A stretch of 64,000 nucleotides of DNA from Ulota crispa. Its lineage: Eukaryota; Streptophyta; Bryopsida; Orthotrichales; Orthotrichaceae. The position numbers were made by a program, and so were the translations under genes. Shown piece after piece: positions 1-10,762 of this stretch. The notes below the pieces were generated by a model that was given only the letters and a program-made list of their open reading frames with translations, made no database searches and was not told where the DNA came from. The stretch spans positions 10,990,727 to 11,054,726 of the forward strand of contig OY987245.1 of assembly GCA_963920765.1 (NCBI GenBank), given 5' to 3'. Each line of letters starts with the position of its first letter. Position 1 is the first letter of the stretch.

Positions 1-860
1 AATGGATTCGGACTTTTACAAAAAAAAAAAAGAGATAGAAATAAGAACGTGCTTCTATTCTATAATTGGTCATTTTTATTCCCTTCTAGGGTTTCTGGAA
101 AAGTTTAGGTTCTCTACGTTCAATTGTAATTTCAAAAATCCTAAGTTCACTCTTCTAATGATAAATTTTGAAACCTTTTCATTTTTTGGCAGGTGGAAAA
201 CAATAGCGGTTTCACTTGGACTCCACAACCAAGGTGTCAAAGTCATTGGGTTCAGCGTGAGATTTAGTGTGCACCTTTAGGTTTTACCACTAGGAGATTT
301 TAATTGGAAATATTACTGGATTTCAAATACATGTTTCCTCACTAATTTTTTTTTTTTAATTTTTTTTATTGACCAAGGTTTTCTCTGTCGCTTTTTGGCA
401 GGAGAATAGTTGTCATTTCTAATTGGTGGTTTCAAACTTCAAAGCTACCCTTTTCCATCCACCCAAACTCATAGATTTTTGAATTGTGGTTTTTTCGTCT
501 TTTATGTTGAATTCTCACAAGAGTTACCTCTCGGAGGAGAGGTTGAAGTTTTATGCACCTATCAGAGGTTTGCTGGAATTATTTTGGTTTCTTGTGGTAC
601 AAGACAAATTTACATGAATATCATTTCCTAGAAAAAAATGCCAAGATTGGCAAAGAGGAAATTCTTTGAGAAAGCCTGGCTATTCTTGAACTTCGAAGCC
701 ACTTATTGAATTCGTACTTAGATACAAAGAGCCTGATTTACCTGTCGACAATACAAATACAACATAAGGGCGTATTTTTTATTTTTTCCATTGGTCTGCA
801 TCATATGTGGAAGTTGCACAGCCCGGGTTCACATACTGGTAAGATCAGTATCATGTGCCC
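1..860. other. Non-coding AT-rich stretch, nothing recognised
   Basis: Short open frames occur on both strands, but none has recognisable domains, coding-like composition or convincing splice context. No clear inverted-repeat element is visible. It could hold an untranslated or decayed part of a gene lying left of the window, which cannot be judged from here. Confidence 0.4.
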
Positions 861-863
861 TAA

Positions 864-1345
864 GAGCATCTCCACTCTTCCCTTCCAAACGGGAGAGTAT
901 CGGGCCCGGGTTGGAATGGACTCTGAACTAGGGTCCACCGGGAGCTCTCCAAACTGTGAAATATGGCCAGCCTCGCTAAGCGTCCCCCAGGAGGCACCAA
1001 GCTCCAGGGCCATCTCTAAATTTTAAGGAGTTAAAATTTTGAATCTTCCTTTGGAAAAGTGATCTTCAATCTCCCAAATTATAGAAAAAAACAAGAATCT
1101 CTCCCATGTGTGTTCCATGAAGCAAGGAGATTGCTTTAACCAAGCTTGCTTTTATCTAGTCACACGTTTTGGGGCAAGGCTTTCATTTGTGCATGTCGCC
1201 CCACCAGCCCCACCAATTGCCCTTGGTCTGCCAATTTAAAGAGAAAGAGTGGACCTAAAAATTATAGCCGCTCCCTTCAAGCTAAATTGCACACTATAAG
1301 TGTTGCTTGGTGCCCTCCCTGTTGAGAGCAAGAGTGGAGATGCTC
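864..1345. mobile_element. TAA-flanked MITE, GAGCATCTCCA ends
   Basis: The ends are an inverted repeat: GAGCATCTCCACTCTT on the left and its complement AAGAGTGGAGATGCTC on the right. The trinucleotide TAA directly repeats outside both ends (861-863 and 1346-1348). A 3-bp TAA duplication fits PIF/Harbinger (Tourist-like) elements, which is inference from family knowledge. There is no coding capacity. The TAA on the right is shared with the next element. Confidence 0.75.
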
Positions 1346-1348
1346 TAA

Positions 1349-1772
1349 GGGCATCTTATACGGGTTTGGGACTGGGAACTGGCCGCTCATGCGCCGCTCA
1401 TGCGCCGCTCTATGTCATTGTAAATTTATAGTCCTTTTTATCATATGGATCCTCCCAATCCTGATGCAATTTTTATTGTAAATTTGGGCATTGGAGAAAA
1501 GACTTGTGAGTACTTGCAAGTTGTTGTCAAGAAGTTGCAAGCTATTGCAAGTAATGTGTCATTCCAGCAGCAAATGCAATGGAAGTCCCTTGGCATTGAG
1601 AAACAAATAAATTTGCCATTTGAGGATTTATTGCTTTGACACAGCCATCTCCAAGTTAAACATTGCCGTGGTTGCATTGGAGCCCTAAAGGTACCTCATT
1701 CTCCCTGACAACTGGCCCCACCAAGAGAAATGAAGTTACAATCTCATTCCCTATCTTGGGTTGATGATGCTC
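1349..1772. mobile_element. TAA-flanked element, middle of a three-element chain
   Basis: It starts with GGGCATC directly after the TAA at 1346-1348 and ends with GATGCTC directly before the TAA at 1773-1775. The termini are short and imperfect inverted repeats of the same type as the neighbours, so this copy is more diverged. No protein is encoded. Confidence 0.5.
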
Positions 1773-1775
1773 TAA

Positions 1776-2125
1776 GAGCACCTCCTTCATATTTACTTCA
1801 AATAGGAGGCAAAAAAGTTTGTTAAAGAGTCTTGATGCAAGCCACGCGGTGTAGTGTCTCCCCTCCTTCCAAGGCACTTACATTGCACCTCCCTCTCACC
1901 TTACTTGTGACATCAACTATGTAACTCCCTCTCACCCATTTGTGACATTAGCAATGGGTTTGAGTAATTGCATGTGCTCTACCATGGTCTCAAAAGACCA
2001 CACAGTGACATGAACAAAACATAGTAGCATTTCCCACAAAGTGTAGAAACCAATAACGGCAAAAGTGCAAATCTTCCTCCTAAAATACCAATGAAGTGCC
2101 ACTTTTTATTTGCAGTGGAGCTGCT
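1776..2125. mobile_element. TAA-flanked MITE, third in chain
   Basis: Left end GAGCACCTCC follows the TAA at 1773-1775. Right end GGAGCTGCTC precedes the TAA at 2126-2128. The 3-bp target site and the terminal sequence match the two elements to the left, with which it forms an uninterrupted chain. Confidence 0.6.
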
Positions 2126-2128
2126 CTA

Positions 2129-2620
2129 ATTAAGCTTGATTCTCACTTGCACTCTAGAAAGAGCGGTTTTAAAACCTAAAAGTGATCAGTGTTGAAGGAA
2201 GTGCAGGGTTGACAAATGAATGAACCAGAAATTAAGGTCCTAAAATTCCAAAAGAGAGATAGGGTTGTGGCATTCACATACAAGTTCTTATGTAATCTCT
2301 CTATTCTAGGCAGTTGTTTTGTAATTGAGGGCCACATGGAAGATTACTAAAAACCGCACTTATAATCTAGATAAACCTTGAGATAAACACAAAAATCTCC
2401 CTTTTGGTGATGATTTAAAGCTCCAAAGTATTTGCATGTAATCTTGTAACTCACGGATATTTATCTAATAGTTTGCATACACTATAGTTGTTTTTGGTGT
2501 GCCAGCACAACTGCCACTAGGCTTGGGTTCTAAGAGCACTAGCTAGTGCAAACAAGTACGATAAAAGACGCTTCAAGTACCGCTATTTCTTAACTCCTAA
2601 GTGCAAGTGAGAATCAAGCT
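2129..2620. mobile_element. Foldback element, uncertain family
   Basis: AAGCTTGATTCTCACTTGCA near 2132-2151 recurs as its reverse complement near 2600-2620, so the segment can fold back on itself. Exact ends and target duplication are not resolved. No coding capacity was seen. Confidence 0.5.
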
Positions 2621-2777
2621 TTAGTCAAGGAATAGCCATCATTTGATAGTGATTTCTAGTGCATGCCAGTTTGACATGAGCTTCAAAGTAATATAGAATG
2701 ACAAAAATGAGCTTCAAAGTAGCATAAAGTGAAGCACACCCAATTCATGCCTAAACCAAGGGGGTTTCAAAGCTCTA

Positions 2778-3103
2778 AGGTAGGAGACTCGAACTCGTTA
2801 GGGCATTAAAGCCGCTCACCTCCCCAAATGAATTCTGGTAGTACATGTTTTTATTCATAACCTTTTAGTAATGTACATTGCATGTACATATGGGGAGATG
2901 GGTAGTTTTAGAGCCCTAGGGCCTTTCCACTTCAAAATTTCATAACTAATTCCATAGAGCTCCAAAAAATATGAAAGAACTTGGGTTAAACGCCAATTCC
3001 TCTTGCCTTTCAAGTAAAACTTACTGAAAACTATTTCAGAAAGTTCCACCTCCCCAAAATTCAGTTTCAGCCCTTTGATGGTTGGTTTATGAGCCTCTTA
3101 CCT
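2778..3103. mobile_element. TA-flanked MITE, AGGTAGGAG ends
   Basis: The left end AGGTAGGAGACTC is preceded by TA and the right end GAGCCTCTTACCT is followed by TA. The interior resembles the copy at 56624-56950, including the stretch with TGTACAT. A TA target duplication suggests a Tc1/mariner (Stowaway-like) origin, which is inference. Confidence 0.7.
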
Positions 3104-3265
3104 TAATGTACTCTCACCAAAACATTATTTTTCTCAAATAAATTTTTCTCCATGCTTTTTCATCTCTCACAATGGTCTCATACATAGAAATTTTGTTTTG
3201 AATTGGTAGGCTTTGTATCTATTCCACTAAATTCTTACACAAAGGAGCTGTGGTGAAGTTCTCTA

Positions 3266-3653
3266 AGGTAGGAACACCCATAAGCGTGAGTTTAAGCATT
3301 ATAGGGTATATACCCTGATCAAACAAGCTTGAAAATAATATTGCTAGATTAGCAAGAAGGAATGAAATATATTGGGATCAATTTCAAAGTCCCAATTGCA
3401 AGCATTTGTTCATAAAGATTTTTCAAAGTCCAAAATCACTGAAAATCCATGGCCATGAGTAGGAGATGCTAAAAACAACATAATGGGGTTCTCTAAACCG
3501 TCATGCAAGTCACCTACAATCATCACTTTGTCACCCAAAACCATCACTTAAGTTCCCATAACCACCAAGTTTATTAATTTCAAATGACTCACAGCTTGTG
3601 TCAGATGTAGGTCATGGCCAAGGGTACACTCACAGTTGTGAGTGTTCCTACCT
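3266..3653. mobile_element. TA-flanked MITE, AGGTAGGAACACCC ends
   Basis: The left terminus AGGTAGGAACACCC and right terminus GTGAGTGTTCCTACCT form an inverted repeat between TA dinucleotides. Its interior is related to the larger elements at 23419, 30192 and 31261, sharing the segment around TTGCAAGCATTTGTTC. It is a shortened member of that family. Confidence 0.75.
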
Positions 3654-3919
3654 TATAGATATGCATGAAACTTTTTGGTTGTCATGAAAGAAAAAAATTG
3701 CCACAAGGTAACCATCTCCATACTTGAGCGGTCCCACAAAGCCAAATCCTACTTTAAGGTGTTCACCACTCAATGTGAACTCAAAGTGGAACATTTAATG
3801 TCACTTGTATAAGCAAATCTTGCCACATGTCAACTTAGGAGCTAGTTAAGGAGGGTCAAGACTGGGACCGTCAAGTACATGTATATGAACACACATTCAA
3901 ACAATTTCAAGGATAGTCT

Positions 3920-4070
3920 CACTAGATTTTTTTTTTGAAGTCAACATAAACTACATGATGTCTTTTTGCTTTTAACGTACAAAATTGCATTGAACAATGC
4001 AATTTTTTGCGTTAGAAACAAAAAGACATCATGTAGTTTATGTTGACTTCAGCAAAATTTTCTTCTAGTG
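3920..4070. mobile_element. CACTA-type hairpin MITE
   Basis: The element begins CACTAGA and ends TCTAGTG, flanked by a direct 3-bp repeat TCT (3917-3919 and 4071-4073). The arms contain a perfect match of about 33 bp around CATAAACTACATGATG, so it folds into a long hairpin. Ends starting CACTA with 3-bp duplications are typical of En/Spm (CACTA) transposons. At 151 bp it is strictly non-autonomous. Confidence 0.8.
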
Positions 4071-4224
4071 TCTAAAGTCACTAATAGAAACCTTATGAGT
4101 TGCAACTTTGCCCTTCAATATAAAATAAACTACAATACTTTTTTTTCACAAAAATTACATTCCATGATAGCTTGTTGAAAGACTAACCCTACTAATTTTT
4201 TCCTAAACTTTTCAAGACCTTGAA

Positions 4225-4245
4225 GTACCCTTAACCCTTAAATGC
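4225..4245. mobile_element. Solo terminus of the TTAA family
   Basis: TTAACCCTTAAATGCTC matches the left ends of TTAA-flanked elements elsewhere in the window. I could not find a matching right end nearby, so it may be a truncated element. Confidence 0.35.
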
Positions 4246-4860
4246 TCAGGTATGGGGACGGTTACCTTAATCAAACTTTGTTTTCATTTAAAAAGGTAAA
4301 TTCTGCAGAAGTTTCTCTAAAATATGAAAGTAAAACTATAAGAATGAGAAATTCAAAATTTTGAAAGAATTGAGGAGGTGGGGTTGACATTCTAGAGCTG
4401 AGAAACGAGGAGAATGCGTAAAGGTAGGTCACCCCACCGCGACAACGTCTTAAATAATGCTCTCAACAGCAGTCCCTTGCTTGATTGCAAGCCCTGCTCC
4501 TGTGCAGACTGCAGACTAGTCAGCATTTAATTTTCTGGTGAATTTAACTAAAATCTTATCTCGATATATGACTGGCTACTAGAACACTAGAAAATTTGAG
4601 TGAAGAAATCAGTAAATTGACAAATCTTTCTCCAAGCAAACATCATGTTTTCTCAAATTTGGATGAAATTTACTAATATTACTAGATTTTATAGATGAAC
4701 ATGTTCACGTTGTTGATTCTATCTATTCCTATCCAAATTTTCCTTACTTATTGGCATTGTTAGGCGTGTGTTGCTCTACATCCAGCGTAACATAATTGTA
4801 ACGTTACAAACTATAGGGTAGCATTTGGGAGAAGTCTTGGCTTCACTAACTAAAACTCTA

Positions 4861-5161
4861 CATCAAAAATTGGATTTAGGTTGCCTTGACAATTAGGTTG
4901 CCTTACCTTAAAAAACTACCTCATGACCCATCACTTGGCCACTTGGAGGTGCATGTAACTCTCTAAAAACTTGGATTTCACATGGTTTACTACTTGAAAG
5001 TTACTAGTTTGTTGTTTTGGAGCTTAGTTGTTGTTGCTAGACCTTTAAAACTTGTTCATTGCAGTAAATATAGATGAAGATTACTATAGCAGCAGTAAAT
5101 ATTTAAATAGTGTAAGATGTCAAGAAATTAGTATGGGGCAACCTAAACGCAATATTTAGTG
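4861..5161. mobile_element. TA-flanked MITE of the GCATTTAGGTTGCC family, copy 1
   Basis: The left end CATCAAAAATTGGATTTAGG aligns base for base with the family end CACCAAATAGTGCATTTAGG. The right end is the reverse complement of CACTAAATATTGCGTTTAGG. TA flanks both ends. The interior has the usual tract TATTTAAATAGTGTAAGATG. Seven related copies follow at 20539, 51508, 61319, 61639, 62825, 63122 and 63432. Confidence 0.75.
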
Positions 5162-5703
5162 TATTATATTTTCCAATATCAACCAATTTTTCACTGGATT
5201 CCATTGGATATTTTCTATATTTACACTGCATTATGCTAAAATTAGCTTTTGGGTATGTTTTGACTAGTTTTTACCATGTGGTTTTTGATTCAATTGACTT
5301 TTTTTGCAATATCGACCTGCTAGTAATACACTAAATGCCGGTCCTCCTTGAACATTGATACAAAGAAGTGCTTTGGGGTATGTGGAGGCAAAGGCCAAAG
5401 AGCCTTGGTCTAGTTTGGTCTTGCTCTTAATTATGATTGGCCTCCATAAACATTTACCGCCTCCGAAAGGAATTTTCACTAAAACGCACCCTGGACTTAA
5501 TGACTCTGACACCTTGTTTCTGGGGCAAGGTAGAGGAAAACATGTATGTTGTTTTATAAACAAGGATGAAGTAAGAATGCAAGGATGAAAGTAAGAATGT
5601 GCTGTAGAGTTGGTCATTTTATTAGTTCTCTTCACGAGTTCTTAGACAAAAACAAGGTCTCTCTAATGCCATGGCCTCGCATGTAAAAAATACTTGGTTG
5701 GAT

Positions 5704-5822
5704 CAGGGTTTTTTTTGGTCGTCACCTTCTGCAGTGGTGTCCTCGTGACATTGGGTTATATTTAGAGGGAAGTCTTGTCATGGGCTGAAATCTATCAGAG
5801 GTGGCGACCAAAAAAACCCCTG
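5704..5822. mobile_element. hAT-type MITE with 8-bp duplication
   Basis: The element starts CAGGGTTTTTTTTGGTCG and ends CGACCAAAAAAACCCCTG, a near-perfect inverted repeat. It is bounded by an exact 8-bp direct repeat GGTTGGAT (5696-5703 and 5823-5830). CAGGG termini with 8-bp duplications are the hallmark of hAT transposons. At 119 bp it has no coding capacity. Confidence 0.85.
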
Positions 5823-5830
5823 GGTTGGAT

Positions 5831-6490
5831 AGATGAAGAAGTAAAGTGTGTTCTTGGAAATTGGGGGACAACCATTTTGCTCAAGGTTCCATGCGTTGTC
5901 ATAACAAGGATAACTTATTCACTATTTGAAAGTAAGAGGTTTGAGGGTTTGTGAAGACTCAAAACTATTGGTTTGAAAAAAACCAAGATGATAAAAATTC
6001 AAGGAAATTTACCTCTATGCAAAGAAGTAAATGATGCCACTTATTTTTTTACAAAATGCTAGATTGTTTTGGTAAAACCTAGCCTTGAATCAAATGCAAT
6101 TTTAAAGTTCCCAATTTAATTTTTTAATTGGTAAAATTTGAGACTCCTATATCTTTTGGCATGTGAAATGCAAACCTAGTGCCACAAACAAAGTGTCAAA
6201 GTCACGAAATCCAAGATGAGTTTTACATGACAAGTCAAGGTTAGTTTATAACGTCCAACACCCCCAATGCTAGGTTTACATTAGTTGATTTTCTGGAAAT
6301 GGCCTCAAGACCTTTACACAAAGAGTCAAGGTCAAATAAAAATAAATAAATAAAATTGACATAGACCCAACTCCAAAAATTGAGTTTTCCAAAAAATGGA
6401 AACTCAACTCTTTGCCTTAGAACCATTGTCTAATTTTATTCATACATGATTTTTTGAATAAAAAAATTACTTTGAGATAATCAACACTAT
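5831..6490. other. Non-coding stretch, nothing recognised
   Basis: AT-rich sequence with only short spurious open frames. No terminal repeats or gene signals were identified. Confidence 0.4.
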
Positions 6491-6499
6491 AGGATGGAA

Positions 6500-6655
6500 T
6501 GCATTATTCCTTAAATTGGGAAAAAGTGACATTTTGAGAATTTTGGATTTCACTATTTTAAAGAACATTCTTTGAGTACTTGAATACTCTTTAAAAAACA
6601 AAAAAACAAAAATTCTCAAAATGTCACTTTTCCCAATTTAATAAATAATTTGTTA
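6500..6655. mobile_element. Hairpin element related to the 4-bp-duplication family
   Basis: The left arm AAATTGGGAAAAAGTGACAT recurs as its reverse complement near 6621-6641, giving a hairpin with long arms. The subterminal motif TTAAATTGGGAAAA is shared with the elements at 15036, 34220 and 42418, but the terminal AACACC is not conserved and no duplication is resolved. Confidence 0.5.
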
Positions 6656-6840
6656 TGAAATAAATTTTGTAGTATCTCTCCTTGGTCTCTAGTTTTTTAC
6701 CCATTTTTTCCTCTCCTTTTTTTTGAAATTTGTCCTAATGTCTTCTATTTTTTAACTTTAAGGCCTCTACACAAACAAGAATTGACCCTTATTACACTCA
6801 TACTATACTAGGGACCATTCTTGAAGCCATGAGATTTTGG

Positions 6841-6935
6841 CTAACCTTTAAACGCCGATGGGGACAAAAATCGTCCCTTGCAAATACACTAAGCTTGTGT
6901 ATTTGCAACGATAGGCCTCGTCGCTTAAGGGTTAA
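6841..6935. mobile_element. Minimal 95-bp TTAA-family MITE
   Basis: The ends CCTTTAAACGCCGATGGGGA and CCTCGTCGCTTAAGGG are inverted repeats, with CTAA (decayed TTAA) on the left and TTAA on the right. The interior is nearly all palindrome, centred on CTAAGCTTGTG. Its start resembles the family members at 17216 and 31991. Confidence 0.7.
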
Positions 6936-7071
6936 AATTGACCCCAAGTTTTCATGGCCTTGACTCCTAGTGTTTAATGTGCTCCTCCAGAAGGACCATG
7001 GTTGCCCGCCACGTGTTCACATTGGGCGGGGGTTATTGACAACATCCGGTACAATCGGTTTTTTGTTAAGC

Positions 7072-8960
7072 TTAACCCTTTAAGGACCACACCCATTTTC
7101 AAAAAACCCACTAAAAACAAGGATGACAAATTTAGATGTGCAGTTGAATCAAATATAGACCCAATTTAAACAATCCAACCATACAAATGTGGAGGATATG
7201 AGTGATTGCAAGAATGACCTGTACTACATTCTGTCCCCCTCACCTTGTGCTGCTTGTTTTTTGCTTGTAACTTTTGCAAAAAAGTCATATTGACTTGTCC
7301 TTTTAGAGTAATGTGAACATGCAAGTTATTGACATTCAATGATTTTTTGGTGTTTTTTAAAATTATTTTGCTATTTTTAAGCAGCCCCAAATGGGTGTCT
7401 ACCTTAGCCATTTTGGGGAGTATTTAGTACTATTTTGGGTCCAAAAAAGATTTTCTAGAGCTATAAATCAGGGATGTTGTTTATGGAGCATGCTTACATG
7501 CACTTATAGAAGGGTTTTGCAAAATTATAAATTCCATGGCATCTACATTGTCTCAAAGTGGGCATCCTATCTCCCTTCATTGGCAAAATACAAAGAAATT
7601 CCTCAGCAAAGCAATTGTACCATGTGAATGTGTTTAATGGGTTCTCAAATGGCTAGTTTTTATTTTATTTTCTTGAATTATTTTACTTTTTTCTAAAAAG
7701 CAAGAAAGAAATTGGCTTTTTAAGGTGATTTTGTTTGCGCATAACTTTTAGAATAAAATTTTTCTAGGTCTGAATTTTCACAAGTATGCTATTTTAAGTG
7801 CTTTACAAATTGTCCCTACTTTATTTTATTTTAAAAAATTATTCCGAAAGCTTGGTAGTACTATTAGTACTACTAGTACTAAGGGTGTTTGAGACAAAAC
7901 AGAGTGGTCATTTTTGCAACTACCCATACCTTGTTTGTTGTCACATATCAAATTTTCAGCTGGATCTACTGTTGGAGATGAAATATTTTAATGATTGAGT
8001 GAGTTGTATGTGGAGAACCTCTAGTTTTTCATGCTTATGTGGTTTTGGATGTTAACACTTTGTGCAAGTTTTGATTGAAAAGAACCTTACATTTCTAAAA
8101 AGCCAAGGCTCCCACCTTTCCAATAAGACTAGTTTCACACAAAATAGATGAAAATAGCAATCACTAAGTGTAGTTAAGTGGAAAAAAAGGGTCAAAAATC
8201 CCACTTTCTTGGCTACCCTTAAATTGTTCTACAAGAAATTTGATGAATGTTATGGAAAATCCGATTGGTGAAAACAATCAAGAATTGGCCTTAAATGTAG
8301 GATGTCAAATTTTAAAAATGAAATGACAACACCATTTCAATAGATCTTTAAACACTACAATTATACTACTACCATATACGAAAGCAATACAAGTGTATTT
8401 CTTAAGCATTTTGAAAAAACTTAGGATTGTTCAATTGAAATTTGACATTCTTCTTCCACACTTGATGTATTGTGTTGTTGCTTTGATCCATCTTTGACAA
8501 AAAACAGATATGTATTTTTAGGCCACTCCGTATAAACACCATTATTTGTCAACTCACATACCCAATTGCATTGTTGTTTTTTAGATGGATGCAAAATTCT
8601 TATGATGACAAGTGTTCTTCAAGACCAATTTCCAAATTGTTGAGCAATTTTGATATGTAGGCCAAAAACTACTTCCAGCAACCAAAATAAGGTTGCGTGG
8701 TCCTTAACCCCTAAGTGCCCAGAGTTGAAACAAAAGAAGCCTGACTTGTGTGCAATCAAAGTGCCCATGTGGATTGAAAAATACGATTCACAAGATCCGA
8801 CCATATGAATTGTTAGTGGAAATAATCTCCATCATGCTCGGCTTGATTGGAAGTCATTTCACTGAACGTGCAATGAAATTATAACGGTCAAAATTGAGTT
8901 GACCCAGCTTTTTGAGCGACAGTATACTTTCGCCCGGGCGCTCACGGGTTAAAGAGTTAA
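7072..8960. mobile_element. Large TTAA-flanked element, no transposase
   Basis: The left end TTAACCCTTTAAGGACCAC at 7072 matches the reverse complement of the right end once the inserted element at 8704-8952 is removed. The right end then reads GTGGTCCTTAAAGAGTTAA. The remaining 1.6 kb is the largest interior of this family in the window. It carries only short open frames below about 80 codons and no recognisable transposase. Confidence 0.65.
8704..8952. mobile_element. TTAA-family MITE nested at the end of a larger one
   Basis: The inverted ends are CCCCTAAGTGCCC and GGGCGCTCACGGG, flanked by TTAA on both sides. It was inserted into a TTAA lying nine bases inside the right edge of the element that begins at 7072, splitting its terminal repeat. 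Confidence 0.8.
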
Positions 8961-9585
8961 CTTAATTACACGTTGGAAGTATGGTATAAGTTAACCCCCG
9001 CTTGTACGTGGAGTTTTTCAACCTGTCCCAATAATTCCAGGCCGGGGTGAACACCCCCTCATTGCTCCCCACCCCCTGCCTGGATGAATGGGGCTGCGGT
9101 GTTCTGTCTGCACATTCATGTTTTTGGGTCAGGATTTATTTTGGGGTTTTAGAACGAAACCAAGGTTTCTTAAACCAATTGCGAACTTAAAATTTGTAAA
9201 CTGAGTCTCCCAATTGTAAATTTTTGAACATTCACAGTTTTTGGAACGTGAAAAGGCTCCACTTCCGCTTTGTCACCCTAGCCCCAAAAACTCATAAAAC
9301 AATAAACCGAGCCCCTGTTGGGTCAATTAACCCCAGCCTTTAGAAAGGGGTTAGAAAATGATATGCGTCTCAGTATTAGGCCCTTTTTACCCTAGAGGTG
9401 AAAAGCTGTGGAGTACATAATTTCAAACAATGAGAACTATTGTTCTTAATTTCTTGTAGTTTTCGTTACCTAAAGTTTTGCTCTCCATGACTTCTCCTAC
9501 TATAAAGCGGGCTTTAGTATTGTAGTGTGAAATGGCTTTCCATTTTTATTAATTGATCAATGCCAAAATCAAGTTTTATAAGAGG
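8961..9585. other. Non-coding, partly GC-richer stretch
   Basis: Around 9000-9110 the sequence is richer in C and G than its surroundings, but there is no open frame of note and no recognisable element. The remainder is AT-rich and unremarkable. Confidence 0.35.
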
Positions 9586-9822
9586 TTAACCCTTAAACGC
9601 TCTAGCAATGAGATCTAGTCGTTGGGATCACAAATTGATTTCACTTTTTCTCTTGATTCATGCTGTGAAAACAGTTGTAGCTAGTCCCCATCAGCAAAGA
9701 AGGTAGTCCTTTTTCAAATCCTACAGTCACTTTTACTGATTGTAATTTTCCAAGCTCTAGTGGTCATTAAATCCCCCATTTTCTCCTAAACCTTAAAACA
9801 ACTTCGGGTGCTCAAGGGTTAA
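9586..9822. mobile_element. TTAA-family MITE, first of an abutting pair
   Basis: Ends CCCTTAAACGCTC and GGTGCTCAAGGG lie between TTAA sites. The interior is closely similar to the copy at 39632-39866, sharing TAGTCCTTTTTCAAATCCTA. The right TTAA (9819-9822) also serves the next element. Confidence 0.8.
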
Positions 9823-10066
9823 CCCCTGAGCGCCCAAGGGGCCAAAATATGGCCTCATTGTTTTGAAAAATTTCCTTGTTTGACAATTATAATCTTTTCA
9901 ATGGTACTGTGAAAGGACGTGTCCTTTTTCTTGGAGTTCCGGGCCTATGTTCACTACCAATTGATATGGTTAATTTTTGTGGATCTCTTTTATATGATAG
10001 TTTGATTGGAATGAGTTCCAAAGGGTTTGAATTTGAGTGAACTTGTGCTGGGCGCTCACAGGTTAA
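9819..10066. mobile_element. TTAA-family MITE, second of an abutting pair
   Basis: Ends CCCCTGAGCGCCCA and TGGGCGCTCACAGG lie between TTAA sites. The interior resembles the copy at 51912-52155, including ACAATTATAATCTTTTCA. It abuts the previous element with a single shared TTAA. Confidence 0.8.
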
Positions 10067-10137
10067 GAAACAAAAAGTGAAATTTGTGAAAAATCAATAA
10101 GAGCTAGGTCAAAAACTGCACTAATCTAAAACTAATA

Positions 10138-10266
10138 AGGTAAGGTGCATTAATTGTGTTATGGCTCTAATTGCGTCGGCGTTTAGAAACATGTGACAAT
10201 TGAGGTAAAATATCTATGATTGTCATTGATGAGTTAGGTAGGCTTAGCAATTAGAGCATCTTACCT
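10138..10266. mobile_element. TA-flanked short MITE upstream of the phytocyanin gene
   Basis: The left end AGGTAAGGTGC and right end GCATCTTACCT are inverted and flanked by TA. The interior shares TCATTGATGAGTTAGGTAGG with the elements at 16068, 29019 and 57745. It lies about 500 bp before the phytocyanin start codon and may limit the promoter region. Confidence 0.6.
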
Positions 10267-10379
10267 TACCTACCTTACCTTGAAATAAACTGTCGCTTTT
10301 AGAGCACAGTACTTTAGTGTAAGACTCAATTTTTTTATCCTTTACCCCCACAAAGTGTAACTGACACGGAGGCAGGCAA

Positions 10380-10762
10380 TGCAGGGAATATGGAACCCCC
10401 TGGTCTTCCACCTTCCACAGTTCCACATTCGTCAGGGAGGAGCCCAGACGCCGGGGCTGCCTGCCAGCCAGCCAGCCAGCCACCGCAGCCGGCCTCATAA
10501 ACCCACTCCCTCGCCTGCCTTCGCTTGCATTATAACCTTCCCTGTCAGACCTCCCCTCCTGAGCATCTGAAACCTGCTCATCTCTCCCCTACCATTTCGT
10601 TGCCCATCTCCTCTCTCTCTCTCTCTCTCTCAGATCAGCTCCATCACCCCCAGTCCATCATACTCCCTCATCTCCCTTCTCCTACACCTTGCCTGCTCCG
10701 CTTCGCTTTGCTTCCCTTTGCAACAATAAGAGCAAGCTAGTTCCGTGGTTGTTGCTCGCACA
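10380..10762 (+). promoter_or_regulatory. Presumed promoter and 5' untranslated region of the phytocyanin gene
   Basis: The sequence becomes GC-richer and C/T-rich from about 10380. A weak TATA-like stretch (GCATTATAACC) lies near 10527-10537. A CT microsatellite at about 10611-10632 falls where the leader should be; pyrimidine-rich leaders are common in plants. The start of transcription is not defined by the sequence. Confidence 0.4.
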
